Shown here one piece after another: positions 1-7,018 of a stretch of 7,424 nucleotides of DNA; the stretch's first letter is position 1, and each line of letters starts with the position of its first letter. A program made the translations under genes and the position numbers. The stretch comes from Candidatus Zixiibacteriota bacterium (lineage in GTDB: Bacteria > Zixibacteria > MSB-5A5 > JAUVRN01). The stretch is taken from contig JAUVRN010000084.1 of NCBI GenBank assembly GCA_030597645.1, positions 1 to 7,424 of the forward strand, given 5' to 3'. The notes beneath the pieces were generated by a model that saw only the letters and a program-made list of their open reading frames with translations, was not told where the DNA came from and made no database searches.

Positions 1-413
1 CCCTCGAGTCTGAAATAGTTGGTGATGGTGTAACCGCCGGGTCTTGGACCCACGAGGCGAACGCCGATCCACGGCCGCAGTTCGGGCAGGTCCTCCACAT
101 CCTTGAAAAAGTTGTAGAACAGTGCAAAGCCTCCGTGCAGGAGCAGCCAGTCTTTGGCGTTGTACCGTACAGAGGGCCGCAGATATATCAGCGTCCAGTT
201 AGGATCCGTCAGGAGGCCCCGGATACCATAGTCGCCGTCGTAACGGAATCCGTGCCCGACATTGTAAATCGTCGCGAGGTCGGTCCAGGTGTGGAATTCG
301 CCAAACTCGGGGATCTGGGCCACCGATGTGTTGGCGACGAGAAGCAGTATCACACAGGCGAGGGCGAAGGCAACACATAGCCTCGAACGTCGAGAGGTCT
401 GCGATGCAGGCAT
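1..413 (-). CDS. Exported DUF2490-like outer-membrane beta-barrel protein (partial, C-terminus off left edge)
   Basis: The minus-strand frame from ATG at 413 stays open to the window edge (137 codons visible), so only the N-terminal part is present. Residues 1-32 look like a signal peptide: Arg-rich start (SRRSR), hydrophobic core (VAFALACVILLLVA), and a probable cleavage site after SVA, before QIPEF. The mature part begins with an HTWTDL stretch and has alternating aromatic strands such as WTLIYLRPSVRY, WLLLHGGFALFY, LRPWIGVRL and ITNYFRLE. This matches the pattern of DUF2490 proteins, which are predicted outer-membrane barrels of unknown function, often about 200-250 residues. Start choice: an in-frame TGA lies two codons upstream, leaving ATG (or the adjacent TTG) as the only options; the Shine-Dalgarno is weak. 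The TGATG overlap with a short upstream frame could mean translational coupling. Export and barrel nature are fairly sure; the family name is recognition by eye. Confidence 0.7.
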   Translation of the reverse strand, partial: MPASQTSRRSRLCVAFALACVILLLVANTSVAQIPEFGEFHTWTDLATIYNVGHGFRYDGDYGIRGLLTDPNWTLIYLRPSVRYNAKDWLLLHGGFALFYNFFKDVEDLPELRPWIGVRLVGPRPGGYTITNYFRLE

Positions 414-599
414 CAATCACTCAACGATAATACTACCAGCGGCTGCGTGAGATAGAGATACGTGAGCTGAAAAGTCCACCCATCGTTGTCTATGGCGACG
501 CCGACCACGTCGTCATCCCAGGACCGGAGCGATGAAGGACGCCCGACCCGCCGTGGCGACGACAAACAGCGCCCCTGTGAACTTGGTCGAGATTCGCGT
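413..599 (-). pseudogene. Possible decayed small exported-protein gene upstream of the DUF2490-like gene
   Basis: Speculative. A strong Shine-Dalgarno AAGGAGG (minus strand, 612-606) is followed 6 bases later by ACG (602-600 is also ACG; the better spaced one is 599-597), where a start codon would be expected. The frame then reads RISTKFTGALFVVATAGRAS, a credible signal peptide with GC-ending codons, and stops at TGA (515-513). A different frame continues from about there as DDDVVGVAIDNDGWTFQLTY and ends in a TGA that overlaps the next gene's ATG as TGATG. One ATG-to-ACG change plus one frameshift would turn this into a gene of about 60 codons. Alternatives are chance similarity, or a 92-residue frame (691-413) whose N-terminal half does not look like protein. 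Confidence 0.25.
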
Positions 600-803
600 C
601 GTGTGCCTCCTTCTGCAAGTATGCGGATCAGCGAATCGGCCCCGGCCCCTTGACACCACCCACATCGGTCGGAAGCAAACATCACAGCCATTGCGAGGCA
701 ACGGCTTTAGCGGCCTGGCCGCGTGCCCTGAACGGTTGCGTCCGCGAGGCGAGGCATGGTATCTTCGCCCGGGTTCACAACAGTACTTTGAGGAAACCCT
801 GAC
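414..803. other. Divergent intergenic spacer (390 bases)
   Basis: This spacer lies between the minus-strand barrel gene and nhaA. It holds the possible decayed small gene (413-599), a perfect 13-base palindrome GCGGCC-T-GGCCGC (710-722), a weak sigma-70-like promoter and the nhaA Shine-Dalgarno (790-794). The plus-strand frame 532-903 and the minus-strand frames crossing this stretch have no recognisable protein character beyond what is noted. No RNA gene or strong terminator was seen. Confidence 0.5.
736..765 (+). promoter_or_regulatory. Weak candidate sigma-70 promoter for nhaA
   Basis: TTGCGT (736-741) and TATCTT (760-765) are separated by 18 bases and lie about 40 bases before the nhaA start. 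Each box matches the consensus only partly (3/6 and 4/6), so this is a weak guess. The GC-rich palindrome at 710-722 lies just upstream and could be an operator or a leader-independent hairpin. Confidence 0.2.
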
Positions 804-2132
804 ATGCCATCAGACCGCAACGGCCATTCCGGCGACATGTTCGCCGGCTTCTTCCACTCGCAGGTTGCGGGTGCGTTCGTGCTCATGGGCTTCACGGCCG
901 TAGCTCTGGTGTGGGCCAACTCGCCCTGGGCCGACACCTACTTCGAGTGGATCCACACTTACATCGGCGTAGGGTGGGGCGGTGCCATTTTCAAGATGTC
1001 GCTGCAGCACTGGGTCATGGACGGACTCATGGCCATCTTCTTCTTCGTCGTCGGTCTCGAGATCAAACGTGAGATCGTGGTCGGAGAGCTGTCGACGCTA
1101 CGCAAGGCGACGTTGCCCGTCACGGCGGCCATCGGTGGCGCCATCGTCCCGGCCATCATCTATGCATCGCTCAACGCCGGCGGACCGGGCAGCCCGGGTT
1201 GGGGCGTGCCGATGGCCACCGACATCGCCTTTGCACTGGGCATCCTCGCCCTCCTGGGATCGCGCGTGCCGATCGGCCTCAAGGTTTTCCTGACCGCACT
1301 GGCGATCGCCGACGACATGATCGCCGTCATCGTAATCGCCGTCTTCTACACCGAGCAGATCAGCATCCTCGCGCTGGGCGTGGCCGGCGGATTTATGTTC
1401 CTGATCGTGCTCGCCAACAGGGCGGGCGTCCGGGCAGCATGGATCTACATCCTGCTCGCCGTAGGTGCGTGGGCTGGCGTGCTGGCCTCAGGTATCCATG
1501 CAACCATTGCCGGTGTATTGGTCGCATTACTTGTACCGGTTCGTGCCAGACTTGACCCCTCCACCTTCCTGAGTGACGTGCGGGACAATCTCAAGGAGTT
1601 ACAGGAAGGCACGCTGACGCGCGAGAGCATGATCGCGGACACAAAGCAGATGCGAGCTCTCAGTCGGATCTACGTCGCAGTCGAGGACATGATCCCGGCC
1701 GGCCTGGAGTTGGAGAAGGTGCTGCATCCCGTACAGTCGTTTCTGATCATTCCGCTGTTCGCCCTGGTCAGCGCAGGGGTCCGATTCGATGCCGAGACGC
1801 TCAATGCAATGACGACCAACCCCATTGGGTGGGGCATTATCATCGGTCTATTCGTCGGCAAACAGATCGGGGTGACCGGCGCGGCCTGGCTGGCCATTCG
1901 CAGTGGCCGCGCGGAGATGCCTGCGGGCGTATCCTGGGCTCAGATATGGGGCGCCAGCTGCCTGGCCGGTGTCGGGTTCACCATGTCGATATTCATCGCC
2001 GAACTGGCGTTTTCCGATGCCACGCTTATCGCCGAAGCCAAGATCGGCATCCTGGCCGCTTCCCTGCTGTCCGGTGTATTCGGATACCTGGTGTTGCGGA
2101 AGGTGCTGCCTGCTGGTCAGTCACCAGAATGA
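804..2132 (+). CDS. nhaA: Na+/H+ antiporter NhaA
   Basis: Inner-membrane secondary transporter that expels Na+ (or Li+) in exchange for periplasmic protons, for pH and salt homeostasis. It has 442 residues, longer than the roughly 390 of E. coli NhaA. The extra length is largely a hydrophilic stretch at about 249-295 between the middle and C-terminal helices, seen in many NhaA proteins outside enterobacteria. Key residues match E. coli by motif: Asp140 in MATDIAFALG (E. coli D133), Asp170-Asp171 in ALAIADD (D163/D164, the ion-binding pair), His232 in SGIHATIAG (H225, pH response) and Lys353 in VGKQIG (K300). The signature GVGFTMSIFIAELAF is at 389-403. Start: GAGGA at 790-794 lies 9 bases before ATG 804. 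The porin gene follows after 84 bases on the same strand. No frameshift or missing residue was seen, so it should be functional. Confidence 0.96.
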   Translation: MPSDRNGHSGDMFAGFFHSQVAGAFVLMGFTAVALVWANSPWADTYFEWIHTYIGVGWGGAIFKMSLQHWVMDGLMAIFFFVVGLEIKREIVVGELSTLRKATLPVTAAIGGAIVPAIIYASLNAGGPGSPGWGVPMATDIAFALGILALLGSRVPIGLKVFLTALAIADDMIAVIVIAVFYTEQISILALGVAGGFMFLIVLANRAGVRAAWIYILLAVGAWAGVLASGIHATIAGVLVALLVPVRARLDPSTFLSDVRDNLKELQEGTLTRESMIADTKQMRALSRIYVAVEDMIPAGLELEKVLHPVQSFLIIPLFALVSAGVRFDAETLNAMTTNPIGWGIIIGLFVGKQIGVTGAAWLAIRSGRAEMPAGVSWAQIWGASCLAGVGFTMSIFIAELAFSDATLIAEAKIGILAASLLSGVFGYLVLRKVLPAGQSPE

Positions 2133-2216
2133 CCGCGGTGTCGAGCATCCTAGCTCCGTGCCACATATGAGGGTGGGTAGTGATTCCTGATTTCAGTTCA
2201 CAATGACGGGAGCATC

Positions 2217-3314
2217 ATGAGGATCAAACACGTACTGGCGATCCTAGCTGCAGCAGGACTGATGACGTCCGAGGCGCAGGCAGGTGATGTGTTTTCAAGA
2301 GCGGCAGAAAAGCTGAGAGTCTCAGGCTACACGCAGGCACGATACACCTACTGGGACAACGTTCCAGACAACCTGGTGAACAACGGGTTCTTCGTCAGCC
2401 GCGCGCGCATCAAGTGGAAGGCCGAACTGACCAGGCAGGCCTGGTGGATGATGGAAATCGACTTCGTCTCCAGCAGGATGATCAAGGACGCCATTGTCGC
2501 GGTAGACGTTTCGCGGTTGCTGACGATCCAGGCCGGTCAATTCAAGCGACCCATTTCCCAGGAGGAGATGTTCTCCTCGTCCGCGGTGCCGGTGATCAAT
2601 CGCGGCCTGACCAACCGGGTCGCGACACGGGTGCTCGGTTACATTGGCCGATCTCAGGGGCTCATGGCCGTAGTCGGCAACCCCAAACACCCCTACCAGG
2701 CCTCGCTCGGCATCTTCTCCGGCGCCGGTGAGGCCGACGTCAGTATCGGCGATGAGCTGTTTGAACAGCAGACCGACCTGAGCAACCGCGGCAAGGACGT
2801 AGTGGGCAGGCTGGCAGGGCATTTCGGCAAGGACACGCGCGTGCGCATCGCGGCCGGCGGATCGACCCGCAACGTGGGGGGCAATTACACGGATACGGCC
2901 GGCGTGCTACACCGGTCCAGGACCTTCGTCGCCTGGGGCGCCGACACGCAAATCAAGTCGGGCCCCTGGAGTTTCTGGGCCGAAGTCCTTGCCGGCGACA
3001 ACTGGTCCGGTTTCACGGACGCCCTTTCCTCGTTCTCCGCGCCGACCTGTGTGGGCTGGCAGTTCGCCGTGAACTGGCACAGGAAGATCGGCGGTGATGA
3101 ACCCCTGATCACGGCGGTGCAGCCTGAGGCCCGGTACGACGTACTGGACCCGAATCTGGACATAGGTAACGATGCCGTGTCTCTGGTGACCGGCGGCATC
3201 TCGCTGTTCTTCGGCGAGCTCATGCGCTGGCGAACCAACGTGGAGTGGCATATGTACCAGGACGACCGTCCCAACGAAACCCGGTTCATATCCGAGCTCC
3301 AAGCCAGGATCTGA
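2217..3314 (+). CDS. Outer-membrane porin, phosphate-selective porin O/P (OprP/OprO) family
   Basis: A 365-residue exported protein. Residues 1-22 are a signal peptide (MRIKHVLAILAAAGLM core, cleavage after AQA before GDVFS). The mature protein opens with SGYTQARYTYWD, then FFVSRARIKWKAEL, WWMMEIDF, a DAIVAVDV strand and the segment IQAGQFKRPISQEE followed by a conserved-looking VINRGL. This order (barrel strand, R-A-R/K strand, 'GQFKxP', 'xxNRGL') is characteristic of the Porin_O_P family. Later strands such as SFWAEVLAG and NVEWHMYQDD complete a probable 16-strand barrel. The last residue is Ile rather than the usual aromatic, a mild oddity. Family members form trimeric anion or general diffusion channels; phosphate specificity cannot be inferred. 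A GGGAG Shine-Dalgarno (2208-2212) is close to the ATG. With only 84 bases after nhaA and no terminator visible, cotranscription is likely. Confidence 0.8.
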   Translation: MRIKHVLAILAAAGLMTSEAQAGDVFSRAAEKLRVSGYTQARYTYWDNVPDNLVNNGFFVSRARIKWKAELTRQAWWMMEIDFVSSRMIKDAIVAVDVSRLLTIQAGQFKRPISQEEMFSSSAVPVINRGLTNRVATRVLGYIGRSQGLMAVVGNPKHPYQASLGIFSGAGEADVSIGDELFEQQTDLSNRGKDVVGRLAGHFGKDTRVRIAAGGSTRNVGGNYTDTAGVLHRSRTFVAWGADTQIKSGPWSFWAEVLAGDNWSGFTDALSSFSAPTCVGWQFAVNWHRKIGGDEPLITAVQPEARYDVLDPNLDIGNDAVSLVTGGISLFFGELMRWRTNVEWHMYQDDRPNETRFISELQARI

Positions 3315-3421
3315 GCCTGCGAAGAGGCGATCACCGGATGTGCGACATCACCAGCAAGAGGACTTCGAAGGGACAGCCGGGGCGCCCGACCTCTAGTGTA
3401 AGGAACTTCTGACTCAGGACA
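3315..3421. other. Convergent spacer between porin and archaemetzincin genes; weak dyads, no clear terminator
   Basis: Two transcription units converge here. Small inverted repeats are visible: GATGT-GCG-ACATC (3337-3349), CTTCGAAG (3363-3370) and CGGG-GCG-CCCG (3378-3388). None is followed by a T-run on either strand, so a standard intrinsic terminator cannot be claimed. Termination may be Rho-dependent or rely on these short stems. Confidence 0.35.
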
Positions 3422-3970
3422 CTACTGCACCGGGCTCGTAGGAAGCGGCTCCAGCCCCACCTGCAGCGCACAGTTCCGGCAGAACATCTCTGATTTCACA
3501 TCCACCAGATCCGTGTGGGAAGACGGTTGCATCACGCAGCCGGGTGTGTAGCAGTGCAGCAGCCCCACTGTGTGGCCCAGCTCGTGCATGGCTTCCTTGA
3601 CCAGGCGCTCGTGCAGGAGCACGGCATCGGCTTCGAGCCCGTAGAGTTCATTGTGCAGCCGAAAGGTCGACACCACCGCAGCACGCCCACCCAGCTCGGC
3701 TTCCCCGAACACGTACGTGAGCACCGGTATGAACAGGTCGTGACTCACGACGCCCAACACCTTGCCGTCGGCCGGGGCACGATCCGCGATCAGTTCAAGC
3801 AGCAGGTCCGATCGATACTGCTGTCGGGATGGATCGAAAGCAGATTGCGGGTCGATGTCGGGGATGGTCTCTGAAACCGGCGTTCGCAACAGGGTGTGCA
3901 GGCGATGCGCAAGCGCCGTCAATCCGCCCGGGTGCACGCGCCCCACGGCGACGATCAGGATCGGTCCCAC
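3422..3970 (-). CDS. Archaemetzincin-type zinc metalloprotease
   Basis: A 182-residue protein from GTG 3970. It carries the archaemetzincin signature: HELGHTVGLLHC (His129, Glu130, His133, His139 and Cys140), then Cys145-Val-Met147, and a final CRNC (Cys164, Cys167). The three His would bind the catalytic zinc with Glu130 as general base; Met147 is the Met-turn residue; the four Cys would hold the second, structural zinc of this family. The upstream segments SHDLFIPVLTYVFGEAEL (76-93) and AVVSTFRL (98-105) fit the family core. No signal peptide: the start PILIVAVGRV looks like the first core strand, so a cytoplasmic location is expected. Start: the same frame extends upstream to 4261 but only through the regulator's coding sequence; GTG 3970 sits 5 bases after the regulator's stop, indicating cotranslation. 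The Shine-Dalgarno is poor. Archaemetzincins are known in archaea, animals and some bacteria; natural substrates in bacteria are unknown. Confidence 0.88.
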   Translation of the reverse strand: MGPILIVAVGRVHPGGLTALAHRLHTLLRTPVSETIPDIDPQSAFDPSRQQYRSDLLLELIADRAPADGKVLGVVSHDLFIPVLTYVFGEAELGGRAAVVSTFRLHNELYGLEADAVLLHERLVKEAMHELGHTVGLLHCYTPGCVMQPSSHTDLVDVKSEMFCRNCALQVGLEPLPTSPVQ

Positions 3971-3975
3971 GGCCG

Positions 3976-5334
3976 CTACCGCAGGCTGTACTTGCGGATC
4001 TTGTTGTACAGCGTGACCCGGTTGATACCGAGTATCGCCGCTGCGCGTGTGACATTGCCGCCCGTGCGCCGGAGCACGTCTGCCATGTGCCGTTTCTCCA
4101 TGGATTCGAGGGACAGATCGTCCGGATGGTCCGGCGAGTGCCGGATGTCCTCGGGCAAATCGTCGATGCGAATGCTCCGGCTGGGACACACGACCACGGC
4201 GCGCTCGATGGCATTCTCCAGCTCGCGGACGTTGCCGGGCCAGCGATACTCCATCATGCAATGCATCGCATCCGTATCAATCGACTCCACCGGTTTGTTC
4301 GTAGCCCGTGCGTACTCCGACAGGAAATGCTGTGCCAGCATGGACACGTCCTCTCGCCGTTCGCGCAGGGGCGGCACGTTGATGACGAACACGTTGAGAC
4401 GGTAATACAGGTCTTCGCGAAATTCACCACTGCGCATGGCGGCTTCCAGATCACGGTTGGTGGCACAGATCGTGCGAAAGTCAACCTCAACCGTGCGCGT
4501 GCCGCCCACACGCACAAACTGCTTGCTCTCCAGCACGCGCAGCAAGTCCATCTGCATCTTGATTGATACGTTGCCCACTTCGTCCAGAAAGAGCGTCCCG
4601 CCGTCGGCCAGCTCGAGCTTGCCCTTGCGCCGGTAGTGCGCACCTGTGAAGGCGCCTTTTTCGTGTCCGAACAGCTCCGACTCGAGCAACGAATCCGTAA
4701 ACCCGCCGCAGTTGAGCGGGATGAACGGGAAGTAGCGCCGCGGCGAGCCCATGTGGAGTGCGCGCGCCACGAGTTCCTTCCCTGTGCCCGATTCGCCCCG
4801 GATCATCACGGTCGTGTCGGTCGGTGCCGCGGTGGTGACCAGTTCCTTGACCTTGCGGGCCCCGTCCGACTCTCCCTTGAATTCGCCGGACGATGCGAGG
4901 CGACTTACCTCACTCTCCAGGCGTGACTTGTCCTCGGTCAACTTGCGCTGGGCCAGCGCATTCTTAACGATGTGCGAGAGATGATCGGGATCCACCGGCT
5001 TGGTCACGTAGTCGAAGGCACCCTGCTTCAGGGCCTGTACGGCCGTGTCCACCGACCCGAACGCGGTAATGATGATGACCAGCAGATCGGGGCAGACCTG
5101 ACGCAGGCGTTCCTGCAGCTCCATGCCGTCCATGCCGGGCATGCGAATGTCCACGAGCGCCAGATCGAATTGCTGTAGTTGCAAGAAGCGCAGGGCCTCG
5201 GCTGCGTCGGAGGCGGCGGCCACTTGGTAGCCATCCTCCTCGAACCAGCGTGACAGCGAAGTGCGCACTACGGCTTCGTCATCCACCACCAGGAGTCGAG
5301 CCGTCTGGTGGTCTACCTTGATGGTCTCAGGCAT
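3976..5334 (-). CDS. NtrC-family sigma-54-dependent response regulator
   Basis: A 452-residue DNA-binding transcription activator, partner of the adjacent kinase. Receiver domain about 12-125: acid pocket Asp18/Asp19, phospho-acceptor Asp62 in LVDIRMPG, Thr90 and Lys112. AAA+ domain about 152-385: Walker A GESGTGK (180-186), the sigma-54 contact loop GAFTGA (227-232), Walker B TLFLDE (Asp251/Glu252), arginine region REDLYYRL (306-313), and WPGNVREL (365-372). A Fis-type HTH ends the protein (about 410-452, GNVTRAAAILGINRVTLYNKI). All determinants needed to remodel sigma-54 holoenzyme are intact. Start: ATG 5334 is preferred over in-frame ATG 5343, because GAAAGGA (5349-5343) lies 8 bases before 5334 but directly abuts 5343. 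The gene overlaps the kinase stop by 8 bases. Closest named types by architecture are HydG/ZraR-like regulators; targets are not known. Confidence 0.95.
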   Translation of the reverse strand: MPETIKVDHQTARLLVVDDEAVVRTSLSRWFEEDGYQVAAASDAAEALRFLQLQQFDLALVDIRMPGMDGMELQERLRQVCPDLLVIIITAFGSVDTAVQALKQGAFDYVTKPVDPDHLSHIVKNALAQRKLTEDKSRLESEVSRLASSGEFKGESDGARKVKELVTTAAPTDTTVMIRGESGTGKELVARALHMGSPRRYFPFIPLNCGGFTDSLLESELFGHEKGAFTGAHYRRKGKLELADGGTLFLDEVGNVSIKMQMDLLRVLESKQFVRVGGTRTVEVDFRTICATNRDLEAAMRSGEFREDLYYRLNVFVINVPPLRERREDVSMLAQHFLSEYARATNKPVESIDTDAMHCMMEYRWPGNVRELENAIERAVVVCPSRSIRIDDLPEDIRHSPDHPDDLSLESMEKRHMADVLRRTGGNVTRAAAILGINRVTLYNKIRKYSLR

Positions 5335-6913
5335 GGGATTCATCCTTTCGCGACATTCCGGCCGAGGGAGGAAGCAACAGGTACATGGTGAACTGCGAGC
5401 CTTCTCCGGGTGTCGACTCGACTTCAATCCGGCCATCGTGCTGAGCGGCGATGCCGTACACGACCGCCAGACCGAGCCCGACGCCCTGCGCGGAGCTCTT
5501 GGTGGTAAAGAACGGCTCGAATATATGCGGACGGTCGGGAGCGGCAATGCCGATGCCCGTGTCCCGGATCGTCACCGTGGCCCCGCCCGCGACCGAATTC
5601 ACTTCGACGCCCAGCTCGCCGCCATCCGGCATCGCCTCGATGGCGTTCATGAGCAGCGCCACCACGGCCTGGCGGATCTGGGCATCGTCGCACGTGATCT
5701 CTACATGAGCGAGCTGAGTCTGCAGCGTCACGCCGGCCAGCTCAAAATGATGTCGTACGACGTTGATGCCCTCGGTTACAAGGGTTGAGAGATCATGTGG
5801 CCCGGTCTGGCCGATGCCTTCCCGCGCAAACAGGAGCAGGTTCTTGACGATCTGCCCGCATCGCTGTGTTTCGTCCGCGATGAATCGGAGCTCCTCCCGT
5901 CCCGGCGACGACTCGTCGCCGCGACGCAACAGCAGCCGCGCGTAGGTCAGGATGCCTGCCAGCGGATTGTTGAGTTCGTGGGCCACGGTGGCGGCCAGCT
6001 GGCCGAGGCTGGCCATGCGATCCACGTGAAGCATCCGCTGATGCATGCGTTTCAGCTCTTCGGCCTTCTCCTCTACCCGGCGTTCGAGTGTGTCGGCCCA
6101 GCGCCGGTTTTCCTGCTGTGCGCGTTCCAGGGCCGATGCCATGTCGTTGAAATCATGGGCTACCGCGGCCAGCTCGGACGCGCCCCGCGCCGGGAGCCGC
6201 ACGTTCAACTTGCCCTGCGCTACTGCGCGCGTGGCACTGGCCAGGTTGAGAAGGGGACGATGTACCATCTGATGCACGAAGAATCCGGCCGCGCCGGCTA
6301 CGAGAATCACCAGCAGTACACCGATAATGAGGGCCTGCCGCTCGGTCTGTGCCACCGCCGCGTCCACGTGGTCCATACTCATGCGAATCTCGAGCAGGCC
6401 GAGCACGGACGCCTCGCTGACATGCGCATGACAGGGAGGTCCCGAGCAATCGTCGCGATTGTAGATCGGGCGAATGACGCCGAGACTGCGATGGCCCTCG
6501 CCCTCGACGATCCGGCTCATTTCACGCTGTGGAACGCGTCGGGGACGCGCGTCTCCCACGTGGCAGGCGTTGCAGGCCTCGGCCTGCATGTTGACCACGG
6601 TACCCTCTTCGTCGGCCTGTGATGAGGCCGAGATCTCTCCCTGCTTGTTGTAGATCCGCACCACTTCGATCCCCGGCTCGGATCCGATGTCGCGGATCAT
6701 CCGCGTGAGCAGCTCGCGCTGATTTCGCAGCATGGCGTAGTCCGCCGAGCGTACCACGAGATCCGCCGATCTGTTGCCGGCAGCCGTGAGTTCCGACTCA
6801 AGCTGGCGGATGTGAGCGGAGGCGGAGAGATAGGCGAAGGCCCCGAAACCGGCGGCCATCAAGACGAACAAAAAGGCGAACAGCCTTCTTGCCATTCCGT
6901 GTGACTTGAACAT
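5327..6913 (-). CDS. Membrane histidine kinase with periplasmic c-type haem sensor domain
   Basis: A 528-residue sensor kinase. TM1 is about 9-30 and TM2 about 194-216, enclosing a periplasmic domain of about 160 residues. That domain holds CNACH (114-118, a standard CXXCH haem c site) and CSGPPCH (156-162, a CX4CH variant) followed by A-H164. The region between includes VVRIYNKQGEI, a PAS/Cache-like strand pattern. A HAMP linker (about 217-270) and a coiled coil (about 262-295) follow. HisKA: His312 in VAHELNNP. ATPase: N-box Asn423 (LLMNAIEAM), DTGIGI (451-456), FEPFFTTK (465-472) and GVGLGL (477-482). It would phosphorylate the regulator encoded immediately downstream. Start ATG 6913 has a G-rich stretch upstream rather than a good AGGAGG; Met7 (6895) is an alternative giving a slightly shorter N-terminus. 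Similar haem-c kinases occur in Geobacter-like bacteria; ligand or redox sensing is inferred from the motifs. Confidence 0.93.
   Translation of the reverse strand: MFKSHGMARRLFAFLFVLMAAGFGAFAYLSASAHIRQLESELTAAGNRSADLVVRSADYAMLRNQRELLTRMIRDIGSEPGIEVVRIYNKQGEISASSQADEEGTVVNMQAEACNACHVGDARPRRVPQREMSRIVEGEGHRSLGVIRPIYNRDDCSGPPCHAHVSEASVLGLLEIRMSMDHVDAAVAQTERQALIIGVLLVILVAGAAGFFVHQMVHRPLLNLASATRAVAQGKLNVRLPARGASELAAVAHDFNDMASALERAQQENRRWADTLERRVEEKAEELKRMHQRMLHVDRMASLGQLAATVAHELNNPLAGILTYARLLLRRGDESSPGREELRFIADETQRCGQIVKNLLLFAREGIGQTGPHDLSTLVTEGINVVRHHFELAGVTLQTQLAHVEITCDDAQIRQAVVALLMNAIEAMPDGGELGVEVNSVAGGATVTIRDTGIGIAAPDRPHIFEPFFTTKSSAQGVGLGLAVVYGIAAQHDGRIEVESTPGEGSQFTMYLLLPPSAGMSRKDESHA
5343..5349 (-). 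promoter_or_regulatory. Ribosome binding site deciding the regulator start
   Basis: GAAAGGA on the minus strand, 8 bases before ATG 5334 and inside the 3' end of the kinase gene. It makes MPETIK the likely N-terminus and indicates coupled translation of kinase and regulator. Confidence 0.6.
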
Positions 6914-6947
6914 TTTGCCCCCCGCAGATCGATTCTGCGTCTATCAG

Positions 6948-6976
6948 ACAATACGGCAAAGTGTTGTAATATTCAA
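6948..6976 (-). promoter_or_regulatory. Candidate sigma-70 promoter of the kinase-regulator-protease operon
   Basis: On the minus strand, TTGAAT (6976-6971) and TATTGT (6953-6948) are spaced by exactly 17 bases, each matching 4/6 of consensus. This would put transcription start near 6941 and give a leader of about 28 bases before ATG 6913. It suggests the operon is made by housekeeping polymerase. Confidence 0.4.
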
Positions 6977-7018
6977 CGGGAATGTGAAAATTTTCTCTAT
7001 TTGTATCGTCGCCTCCTG

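Noticed and set aside
532..903. 123-residue plus-strand frame in the spacer running into nhaA
   Set aside because: It overlaps the nhaA start in another frame, lacks a Shine-Dalgarno, and its composition is typical of a GC-rich non-coding frame.
2322..2822. 166-residue minus-strand frame opposite the porin gene
   Set aside because: It is the complement of a GC-rich coding sequence, shows no domain, and the plus-strand porin is clearly the real gene.
3337..3388. Small hairpins after the porin gene as intrinsic terminators
   Set aside because: The stems are only 4-5 base pairs and no T-run follows on either strand.
3971..4261. N-terminal extension of the archaemetzincin frame up to 4261 (97 more residues)
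   Set aside because: It lies entirely within the regulator's Fis/AAA+ coding sequence, is Arg/His/Gly-rich with no family similarity, and the core fold begins right after GTG 3970.
3829..4566. 245-residue plus-strand frame opposite the regulator
   Set aside because: Antisense shadow of the well-conserved AAA+ and HTH regions, with no domain or convincing start.
5335..5547. N-terminal extension of the regulator frame up to 5547
   Set aside because: It overlaps the kinase's ATPase domain and reads as Ser/Arg/Pro-rich shadow sequence; the receiver domain starts normally from ATG 5334 with a good ribosome site.
6561..6574. TGGCAGGCGTTGCA, resembling a sigma-54 promoter, inside the kinase gene
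   Set aside because: GG and GC are only 8 bases apart instead of 10, and the bases encode the conserved CNACH haem motif.
5795..6622. 275-residue plus-strand frame opposite the kinase
   Set aside because: Antisense shadow of the HAMP/HisKA region; no protein character and no ribosome site.
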